From contig JABELC010000002.1 in assembly GCA_028455995.1 (NCBI GenBank), forward strand, positions 1,550,001 through 1,614,000: DNA of 64,000 bases. The letters are read 5' to 3'. The DNA is from Scleromitrula shiraiana. Its lineage: Eukaryota; Ascomycota; Leotiomycetes; Helotiales; Sclerotiniaceae. Under the pieces are notes generated by a model that saw only the letters and a list, made by a program, of their open reading frames with translations, was not told the origin of the DNA and ran no database searches. Of this stretch, positions 54,827-64,000 are shown piece by piece (the stretch's first letter is position 1; every line of letters begins with the position of its first letter). The position numbers and the translations under genes are program-made.

Positions 54827-55985
54827 TCATTCCTCCATAGCATCGTCAGCACCCTGAGCCGCGGCCGGAACCCTCCCCTCATTCAACTCCTTCTCCAATT
54901 TGATAATCTCCTGCAAGCTCTTCGCATTCTTAATTAACTCCTCCACCTTTTTGCGTTCTTTGTCTGTTAACTTGACGCGGTAATTCTTGCTGGATGTATT
55001 TGTCGATGTACCATTCGCAGCGATTGATGTATCGAAAGTTCGCGATTTGATGCCCATAATCTGTTACTAATGTGAGATGAAATCCGAGAAGTATAGTGAA
55101 AAAATAAATGCAGGAAGAGAAACATACCTTTGATGCGAGAGCAGAGGGCTCTGCGGCTGTACCGAATAATTCGGTTGCTCTCTCCCTCTCTGCTTGCTTA
55201 ACCTTCTTGTAATCCAAGAATCTCACACTCGGGCATCGAAACAGAACCCATTCTCTATAATGCTATTCCAGAGACGATTGATTAGCCATATATCTCCCCT
55301 CCATACCCATATTCACCTCAACCCTCATCCTTTTCCCTCCTCATGCCCCCCCGTCATAAAAAAATAAAAAAACCAAACATACCTCCTTCCTAACCACCGG
55401 ATTCTCCAACAAAACCAAACTACACAACCTCTTAAACCCCGCCAAAACATCCAAATCCGCCAACTCCGCAAAATGATTCGCCGTCAAAACCAACGTCGTA
55501 AGATTCGGCAACGAATTCGGCAAACTGCTCTGGATACTCGACACGCGGTTCCGCGCGAGCAGCAGCGTTCGGAGACGGGGCGAGAGCGGGAAGTTGCCTA
55601 GCACTTGTATATCATTGTCTGTGAAATCTATAGAATCGTGTGGCTAATTTTCCCCCTCTCAGATTAGCTTTGACATTGAAATATCCCAGGACGGGGAACA
55701 TTTTTTTTTTTTCAATCGAGAGGGCGCGAGAAAAGAAAAGAGACGAGAGGATGGAAGAGGAAAAAGGATAAATACTCACACCAGCAACCCCCAAATTCTC
55801 CACAGCCGGAATTTTATGTCCTGCAAACCGCACCAAAAATAACGATATCAACGCAGCTCGCCTCAAAGTGTAGCCATCAATTCTTTTCAGGGTATTATAA
55901 ACGCACCTCGGAGATCTAGTTCGCGCTCCTTGAGCGGGTTGAGGTAGGAGAGTGACGTGTGGATTAGGTCCGCTGTGAGTCTCAT
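54827..55985 (-). CDS. LEA1: U2 snRNP A' (leucine-rich repeat) protein
   Basis: Exons on the reverse strand: 55985-55907, 55820-55780, 55643-55383, 55262-55128 and 55060-54827, giving 249 residues. The start MRLTADLIHTSLSYLNPLKEREL and LDLRGHKIPAVENLGV are diagnostic of U2A'. Exon 3 was placed at 55643 because PHDSIDFTDNDIQVLGNFP restores the family's D-x-x-D-x-I-D-F-(S/T)-D-N core. Leucine-rich repeats run to the cap LCSLVLLENPVVRKEHYREW, followed by CPSVRFLDYKKVKQAER. The C-terminal helix (KLTDKERKKVEELIKNAKSL) is charged. Family role: pairs with U2B'' on stem-loop IV of U2 snRNA in the spliceosome. Five exons in 750 coding bases is intron-dense for this window. Confidence 0.9.
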
Positions 55986-56828
55986 TTTTACTTTTGCTGT
56001 TTTTTATTTGTTACCTATGTATGTGTTTTTGTTTGTATGTGTTGTGTTGTATCTGTATGGATGGGATGTTCTTCTGTATATGTTGTTGCCTGTATAGTCG
56101 TTCGTTGGTATGTAATGATGGGATTGAGTAGAATCAGAATTGGAATTGGTTCGTTGGGAAATGAATGAATTTAACTCAATCGAATATAATATTCAAGAGT
56201 TAAAATATGGAGATTTTGTTGACTTGGGTAGATGTTCAAGAGACGAGGCTGAAAGGAAATTCCCTCTATAATCTTAGAAATTACAGTATTTGATAGTAGT
56301 AGCTAAGTTCACGCCAATCTTGATTAGGTAAGCACGCTTTTTCATCTGAAGAACAGTACGCTTGCCATCGAGCTGTTGTTCTGAATGTCCATTCATTTTA
56401 TATACAATCATATATATATTTGATCATAAAGTTCATAATACTTATATTGCATCTAAACATCCAAGCCAAGCCTAGTTTGAGAACATTTGAATATCTGTAT
56501 CTAAAATAATATCCAAACCCAATTTGTCCAAAACACCTTCAAATGTCTGTCTGCCTTTGGAACAGACATTAGAAAATGGATTAGCTCGCTATTTACTCAC
56601 TCACCTGGATATGTAATTCAAAACAAGGAGACGTTATATGGATATTAATAATTACTTATTTCATTAATCTTGTCACTTCGTAGATATGGAAGATAATAGT
56701 TCCACGATCTAAGAATCTCCTCAGATGCATATCATTTTCTCAAAAAACCCGACTATGCACCAATGCCCTTCCCAAAACTCCCAAATATGCCTGGTAATAC
56801 ATCATCCGTATTCCTTCCCATGCATTAT
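55986..56828. other. Intergenic, with a dispersed repeat copy
   Basis: Between about 56375 and 56600 lies the clearest copy of the dispersed intergenic repeat (TTCTGAATGTCC, GAATATCTGTATCTAAAAT, CAAATGTCTG and ATTAGAAAATGGATTAGCT). No coding frame is supportable. Confidence 0.5.
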
Positions 56829-59800
56829 TCACTGATAAACAAATATAACGCCCGCTCTATCAACACTAACCATCATGCCATAAGGACATTCCAACAACGC
56901 CACATCCAAGATCGAATCCAAATGCGCCCTCAGCAACTTCTGCCCCTGTAAAGAAATGACCGTACTCCTCGACGCCTTTCCACTTCCCCTACTGCTATTC
57001 CCTTCCGACTTCCCGCCTCCACTTTTGCTTCCCCGGTCTCTAGTCCCCGCATTCGGAGCCGTCGGATTAGGTCGTGGAACGCGCTCGCTATTCAACGTAA
57101 GGATTGGCGTTGGGTGCTGGGAAGTATACGCCGGTTCCGGCTCATTGACATCCAAACCATTGACGACCATGGAGCTTTCCACATGCGATAAATCCCAAAA
57201 TCGTACCTTGCGATCGAATCCGCCGGTGACGATGAAGCCGTATTTGGGGGTGTCGCGATTATCGTCGACGCTTTCTGCACCGGCAACCATGGCGCAAATA
57301 CCATGGTTTGCGGCACCGGCTGCGGGTTCTAATGCCCCCGCAAAACGGCTAAGCATGCCTTCGGGAAGATCTTCATCAACGGGCCAGGGCTCATAATGAT
57401 CTTTCTTGAGGGCTTCTCGACTTGATCCGGAGCGATACACTTCTCGACATTGTGTTCTTTCTATGTCCCAGACAGTAATTTCCCCTTGGCTACTACCGCC
57501 AGCAACACAGACCCATTTCCCACGACCCCTCGTGGGATGAATTCGGATCCTATGTATTGATGTTGCTCCTGGCACACCCCAAGCCTTCAATCGTACCTTG
57601 AATCGCAAATCCCAGAGATCTAAAACACCGTGAGAGGTTCCTAACAACAACCAGTTTCGCCTCTTATCAATGCAGAAGCATGTGGGGGTACCATGGTGTA
57701 CTGGATTTTCAAGTGTATATAACACCTTCATAGCCCTCAAATCTATAGCTAGTATCCTCGACCGATTTGTAGCAAGAAGTAGAATAGAATTTGTTTCAAA
57801 TTTGAAATGTTCCGTCCAGACGGCGAATTCATCTTTTGGGAGTTGATATTCACGTAAGAGACGTAATTTTCCGTATCTTCCAACTCCTCCATTTTGTATG
57901 CAGTCAACCTTTACTACATTAATGCTCCCATCACTACCACAACTGACAAAAGAATGCGTGTGTTCTACAAAACATAGCGCTGTAATCTTGGCATCGTTTG
58001 CATGTCTGTGAGTTTGCCGAGAACGATGTGCAATATTTCGCTCCAGTCTACCGGTATCCCAAACTTTCACGCAGCCATCATTGCCACCAGTGAGGAAGAA
58101 TACGTGATCTGGAGCAACTGCAATGTGATGGACAGGCCCAATATGCTCAGCAAAAGTAGCGACAAGGGTACCTTCTGGTCTCCATGGCTTATCGACACCT
58201 TGGTTACTACTTCTAGAAATAGTACGACGTCGACTTGATGGTGCGATCATTGGGCCAAATTCTGCAATATCACTTGGATAATTATCAACGTACATAGCGT
58301 CCAACATCTTTAGTATATTCGGATCATTGCCTGAATATGAATGTGCAGCTCTGAATCGAATTTGGTCTTTCGCTGGGCCTTCTGGATCTACAGCTAAAGG
58401 AATTGGCGGTGGCTGAGTAGCGAATTGAGTAAAAGGCCCTTCAACTTTACCAAATGCATTGGCTGAAGTAGTTCCTGTTTCGGGAACACTTTTACCCGAT
58501 TCCTTACGATTCATCAAAGTCATGGCAGATGATTTGTGGCGAACACCACGAGCGGTATCTCTTGAGTTTATTGACGCACCTCCTAACAATGAAGCTGTTT
58601 CATCATCACTCATTTTACCGCCAGTGTCTGCGGTTCCAGGCCAAACAAGAGAAGCCTTCCGGGATGCCATGTCGGATCTTGGCGATGGCGTATCCAAAGG
58701 AGAAAGAAGTTGTGGAGATAATAAAGGAGACTGTGGCTTTGTTCCGTTTGGACTGAATGTGCTAGCTTTTGCTCTATGACTGTTAATTGCTGAGCGCTTT
58801 CTCTTGGAGATTGGATCGTCAATTGTCATCGATGCATCTAACAACGCATCGGCAATGGAGTGTTGCTCTGCAGGACCTCCTAACCCATTATTGATTTGTC
58901 GCGGTGGTTCTTCAGTGATTTGTTCGTCAAACATTACCGTTTGCGGCGTGATATTAAAACTTCGAAGATTGATGACATTGTTGAGATAGCTCGGGTATTC
59001 TGAACCTCCCCTAGCTTTAGATGGTGCAAGACGCCAAATGTATTCCCTCAATGCGATCAATTTGAACTCATCATCGTGAGTCATTCCGAGATTGCGAAGC
59101 TTTGCCAACCACTGTTCATCTTCCTCATTCTTAGGTATTCTTTGTAATGAAAGATTCCCAGTATCCTTAGTTGCGAGTGTAGGTACAAAGCTACTAGAAT
59201 TGAAGGAAAAGGTCCGTAATTGATTAACGGGTTTCCAAAAGACACCTCGGTCTACTTTCACTGCCCAAGTAATGGACATGTCAAGAACAGCCCTGGATAG
59301 AGGTTTCTTCAATGCATCCAGCAATGCTAATTCCGTGAAATTATTGATCGGAGTCTTGAGATAAGGTCGAATTAATGGCAAAATAATACACTGATTATCG
59401 GCAGCAGATAGAAAAATGGTGGCTGATGACAAAAAATTGGCGGCAGCTTCTCTGATCCATATATTTGGATGCATCGTAAAACGACCAACTACATCCACCA
59501 TCTCCCATATTTTCGATCGCTGGAACAATCCCAATTCCGCCATATCTGCAAATGAATGAAGTACACTCCTTACTACAAAGTCTTCTGGGTCAGTCAAGGC
59601 CTGAACCATCAGTGGCAGTATGAATTCTTCGAGACTGGTGCCACCTAAAAAAGTTGCAACTCCCACAATAGTTTCAAAGAATGCACACTTCAGCATCCAA
59701 TTCCGGTCATTCAAATAGGTGTTTAGATGGCTGAGTATAATGTCATTTGAGTCCGCTGTACCAAAAAACATGCAAAGCTCTGGGACTGATCCTAGGAAAG

Positions 59801-61592
59801 CTCTCTTAACAGCAGAATCATTATCGGTTATCAAAGCCTTTGTATGAGCTTCAAATATTTCAATAAGCTCAGCTCGAGCGTTGTCAAATAAACCTTGGAA
59901 TGGCACATCACCACCAGTAGTATCATCAGCTTCAGGGTCGGTGGTAGGAAGTGATCCATCTGCTCTTAGTGTTGCAACCATATCAAGGAATTTCGAGGCA
60001 GAAGTTGCTAGGCTACCAAGACATGCCGCATAAGTCGCTCGTACCAAAGAACCGGGTTCTGATGGAGAACCTGGAAGGAATATCTGCATGCGAGGTAAGA
60101 CGTATTCCGGGAAGACATGCGCATTAACTGGCGATACTACAGTAACGAGAGCCATAAGTTGAGTTACCGTCCGGATAGCTGCAACCTTTACCAGTTCTGA
60201 TTTATCATTGAGTAAAGTCATGATATATGGGAGAACTCGATCAAGTTTTGCTTCGTCTGTTAATCTTTCAGCGAAAGCTAATAGTATATCACAGGCTCTT
60301 ATCTTGGCTGTGGCTCTGGCAGTATTCCGCATCGAAGATACCACCAGAGTAAGAAAGATCAAGGTCCCATCATCTACTGGTCGTCTACCTAGGACAGAGG
60401 CTGGGTGCTCGTTGTTGGGTATATTAAGATACACGGGAAAGAGATTTAACCCCGATCCATTAGATAACTGCTTAAGTGAATCAGGCTTCTCGTTCTCGTA
60501 ACCTAGAAAATACGATATCTTGTCGAAATCATAGTAGATACGATCAATACGTTCATCTGCCTCTCCGAGATTGGCTGAAGACCCAGATATTGGCGTTCTT
60601 CCGGATGATGGATCTGTAATCAATCCCATATACTGGTGCAAAAAGCTGTAAAAATAGTCAGGAAAGACCTTCTTTCTCCAAAACCGTAAGTATTCTTCTG
60701 CCGAGTACCTAGATTCAGGATTTAACTGTATCATATGGGCTACCATTTCTCGTACATCCTTGTCCGTTATGCGATGGAGTAATGAGGATACAGGGTCGTA
60801 CTCTCCCCGACGGTATTGATATAGTTGACTCAACGTGAATATTGGAGCCTCTAGAAACAGTTCCGCAATCACACATCCAGCGCTGAACACATCCATAGCC
60901 CACGTAATAGGTGCTTTTGGATCTGGGGTTTCTCCTGTAGCCAAGAATCTTTCAGGGGCCAAGTAGCAAGTTCTTCGTCCAGCAGTATCGAAGTAATATG
61001 AGAAATCCGCAGGATTATCTTCTGGTAAGGTTGTCGGTTTGAATGAAGACGAGAAGTCCGATAGATAGAGCCAATTCCAGGAAGTAACCAATGTATTTTC
61101 CGTCTTGATATCCCCATGAAATATATCGCGAGCATGGCAGTCGCGGACCGCACATAACAGCTGAAATGCTAACCATTTCTTTTCGATATCTTCAAGAAAT
61201 GGTCTTGTACTCATGCGATCATAAATGGAGCTATAGAGATATTGTCGAACTAGGTATCCATTCGTTTCGGTCTCGACAACTCGTTGGTAGGCAAGCGCAT
61301 TTGGCACATCAGCCAAAGCTTTTCGTTCCCCTATAAATAGCCATCAGAATCCAGTAATATAAATCCACCAGTATCACTCACGAATAATCTTTTTCCTATA
61401 TCGTTTGAGATCCATAGCATACGGTTTAACGATAACCTTGACCAGTACAACGCCATCCTGACTCCGCGCACGAATACTCTTCATAAACCGCGCAGTTCCC
61501 ATAGACTTTTCGTATACTAGATCTGCGAGCTCTGGGACATCGATGCCCGCAGAGCCCGCGGAGAGTGTTGTAAGGGAGAAGCCTTGTCCCAT
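56829..61592 (-). CDS. VPS15: Vps15, regulatory protein kinase of the Vps34 PI3-kinase
   Basis: Exons on the reverse strand: 61592-61382 and 61330-56829, giving 1570 residues. The start MGQGFSLTTLSAGSAGID carries the N-myristoylation Gly2. The kinase domain covers about residues 30-310. Its catalytic loop is HGDIKTEN (Asp about 144), and the DFG motif is replaced by DFS (about 162), as usual for Vps15. A HEAT-repeat region follows, then a Ser-rich linker (about 880-1060). A C-terminal WD40 propeller runs from AEHIGPVHHIAVAPDHVFFL to the end, with GGNDGCVKVWD, CGSDGSINVV and GGFDRKVRFWD blades. Family role: scaffold and activator of Vps34 in autophagy and endosomal sorting. Joining the exons yields KKIIRERKALADV. 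It is nearly intronless despite its size. Confidence 0.95.
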
Positions 61593-62097
61593 TGTTGCGA
61601 TAAGATCAGTGTCATCGGGGTGGAATCATTGGTATAGTTGTCGTGAATAAAAGGATCTAAAGCTTTGTCAAGCTGAAAAGAGATGATTTATCATAGATAG
61701 ATACAGTAGATGTCACTCAATAGTATTATTAATGAATGCTCGTTGATATTTGTGAACATAAACTACTTTGTTGTTTGTGGTATATTGGGATTCAAGATAG
61801 TACAGAATATGACTAAGCGAGGACGTTTTGTTCACCAGTTTTGTGTTAAGAGTACTCATATGATTTTCAAGTAAGGACGAGGTAAAATTCACTATTTACA
61901 AGAAAAACTAGGTGAATGTGAATAGTGGTCATACTCTTCATTGATTAATATATCATGATACAATGCCAATACTGGCTTTTATACAAGAGGTTTTTTCGTC
62001 CTGGATAATTCCGACGGTTGGTTTTTATCAACACATGCCTTCCTTCGCACCAACTCCTATCATTCATATCATTTCCCGATATACAGATGTTGATAAT
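61593..62097. other. Intergenic between VPS15 and the small gene
   Basis: Holds the VPS15 5' flank and the 3' flank of the next reverse-strand gene. No other feature was recognised. Confidence 0.45.
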
Positions 62098-62707
62098 TTA
62101 AGCCTTGCCCTTTCTCTTCAATTCAGCCTCCTCTTCTTCTCTTATTTGCTGATCAATCTTGGCACCTCTGCTAGGTTCGTTTCCGTGCATCTTGGCCTGG
62201 AGAGGATATGAATTAGCATCAAGTGTAATAAAGTAAACGTATGCAGACGATGAGGAAGTAAGTTGGTAGCCAGAGTATATATAGTACAATGATCTCAGAG
62301 CTAGAAAGCCCTCGCCGATGCTGAGATAGGTATGTTAATAACTTACAGGTAGTGTAGCATCTTGTTGTGATAACTTGGCCTCCTCACTGATTGGTTCTGG
62401 CTCATTTTGACGCTAAAACGAAGTTAGCACAATTATATGATGTTTTTTGGTGGGTCGATCAAACTAACCTTCTCCTCACGAGCCAACTTGTTTGCTATCG
62501 ATCTCTCATCCTCTATTCGAATGGTTAACAAATGGTCATATCGATACTCGATGGGAACATGATCTTACTGGAGTCGTTTGCAAGATGACTGTTCTCCTTT
62601 CCCTCGTGGAATCTGTTATCCTTCTTCTCCTGCTCGATCTCTGATTGAGGAACGTTCTTTTGGTCACCGTTCTCGTAGACTTGGGAGTTTCCGACGTTTG
62701 AAGACAT
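62098..62707 (-). CDS. Small 115-residue conserved-looking fungal protein, four exons
   Basis: Exons on the reverse strand: 62707-62569, 62512-62469, 62412-62347 and 62196-62098. All junctions use GT/AG and keep one frame. The product is very hydrophilic (Glu/Lys/Asn/Gln-rich) and probably intrinsically disordered or helical. It starts MSSNVGNSQVYENGDQKN and ends with a denser motif, DATLPAKMHGNEPSRGAKID, followed by QQIREEEEAELKRKG. The AKMHGNEPSRGAKID box looks like a conserved core. I do not recognise a named family and give no function; hydrophilicity and size would suit a stress-protective or chaperone-like small protein, but that is speculation. It lies just 5' of VPS15 in the same orientation. 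Confidence 0.7.
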
Positions 62708-64000
62708 TTTGAGTGGTAATGTAATTGAAATGTGTGTTGAAAGGGATTTATTATTGAAATGAAGAACTTATTGTAAATATGAACAGTGTGAAATATGTGA
62801 AGTATGAAGAATAAAATCTCGTTGAAGTGGTGGCTTTCGACTTGAAGTACTTGGACGGCAAACTAGAACTACGTCATACATTCCATGATTCCGGATGTCC
62901 CAAGACGTCACTTACTCAAGTGTGCGATCCAACTTGAGAAAATATCCTTAGATCCAACTTTAGATCTTGTTAAATGCTATAGAATGGAGAAAATTCGAAT
63001 AGCATAGAATCATTTTGGTCTCCACTCTTAGATTTTTATATGGTAGATGAATCAATTCGATCGGCCTTTTATTGATCGTCATACTGAAAATCTATACAAC
63101 TGCAGCCCTCGGACGATGTAAGGTATAAATAATGCGGTTCCTCTGCGGGTCGTTTTCGATTCGATACATATACATCTACATCATGCATGGAAGAGAAGAA
63201 GAAAAATCGTTGATTTTGAATGATTTTTCTTTTGTTTTCCAGATATCATCGTTATTTGTTGAACTCATCGGCAATCCCAATAACCTCTCGGATAAGTAAA
63301 ACCCTTAACCTACAAAATTGGTTGTCAATCGCGTTGAGTTGACAATTTAATAGCTCGATCAACAAGTGGCCTCATGCTCGTGGTGCACTGTATTTAAAGA
63401 GAAACGTTGCTTACAACTTTTGAAACTCCCTACAATCAAACCAATATCGGCATCGGGTGCGTCGTCTATACTTGGTAAGGTTTCGCTGCACCTTCTCAGC
63501 AACTCATTTCCGAGAATTCATAGGTTATTACCAACAATGAGATGAGATAACGGAGACGGCCAATTCAATTCAACATTATTCTCTGAGTACCCTCGAGAAT
63601 AACTACCCTAGGTCAATTCCATATCTTAACAATTTATGGTTGTCTTATACCTGCAGATTTATCTCGGTCTCATGCACATGTGACGCATGGTTATGAAGGT
63701 TCCCCAAGAAATATCCGTTCCGTCTGTACACCTACAGTACATGCCATCGTACATGTTATGCACTTATGAGTACCTACAGTATTATGCACATACGAACAGA
63801 ATCGTGCAATGCAGAGTACACAGATGAGTACATAGGGAAGCCAGCAGTGTCAACGTTAAGTTTCAAAGTTTTGATAACAGACAGTATCGAACTGTAGTTT
63901 CGTGGCATAGGCAGGTCCATGCAGGTACCGACCGATACATACAAAGGGGAAAGATTAATTTATTGGACGATACCCCGTCGGAAAGTGTAAGTTCGGGCTA
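62708..64000. other. Intergenic to the window edge, no gene seen
   Basis: 1.3 kb with no supportable coding frame. Around 63720-63835 short related words recur (GTACATGC, TACCTACAGTA, ATGAGTAC). If another gene begins here it starts beyond the window. Confidence 0.4.

Overview
This looks like nuclear DNA of a filamentous ascomycete. The genes have short introns (about 45-150 bases) with GT/AG ends and CTAAC/CTGAC-like branch sites, two of the three tRNA genes carry introns, and several families are typical of Pezizomycotina (a CFEM-GPCR, a hybrid histidine kinase, a CalB-type lipase, a 2EXR-like protein). Protein character suggests Leotiomycetes, perhaps Sclerotiniaceae (Botrytis/Sclerotinia), but this is an impression and not a database result.

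Layout. 1-8 kb: the 3' end of an unidentified gene, a 101-residue protein, a foldback-like element carrying a 15-bp tandem array, RCC1 (Ran exchange factor) and a HIT-family hydrolase. 9.8-20 kb: a CFEM Pth11-type receptor, an intron-bearing tRNA-Ala, the inner nuclear membrane protein Src1/Heh1, a small three-exon protein and a 2EXR-like protein. 21-31 kb: a small heat-shock protein behind heat-shock elements and a nested palindrome, eIF2B alpha (GCN3) divergent from a NECAP-like clathrin adaptor accessory protein, an unrecognised protein and a type II membrane glycosyltransferase-like protein. 31-34.6 kb: a gene-poor repeat island with tRNA-Val, a degenerate ~60-bp tandem array, a 349-bp MITE with perfect 24-bp terminal inverted repeats and a TAA duplication, tRNA-Thr and an AT-rich block. 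34.7-38.3 kb: a divergent pair, an O-methyltransferase and a sedoheptulose-7-phosphate cyclase of the desmethyl-4-deoxygadusol synthase type. These are the first two steps to 4-deoxygadusol, the core of fungal mycosporines. 39-50 kb: a hybrid histidine kinase, a secreted CalB-like lipase, a headless Zn2Cys6-type regulator pseudogene and an MFS monocarboxylate-type transporter. 50-53 kb: gene-poor, with an MFS pseudogene. 53-64 kb: a compact housekeeping block of DPB3 (DNA polymerase epsilon subunit), LEA1 (U2 snRNP A'), VPS15 (PI3-kinase regulatory kinase) and a small four-exon protein.

Most genes are unrelated housekeeping genes and do not form a cluster. The exception is the O-methyltransferase/cyclase pair, which share a 1.1-kb intergenic region and probably act one after the other. 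The third mycosporine enzyme (ATP-grasp ligase) is not in the window. The most unusual non-coding signals are two different inverted-repeat elements, a dispersed intergenic repeat family and the palindrome 5' of the Hsp20 gene. Splice sites were chosen by eye from signals, reading frame and family similarity.
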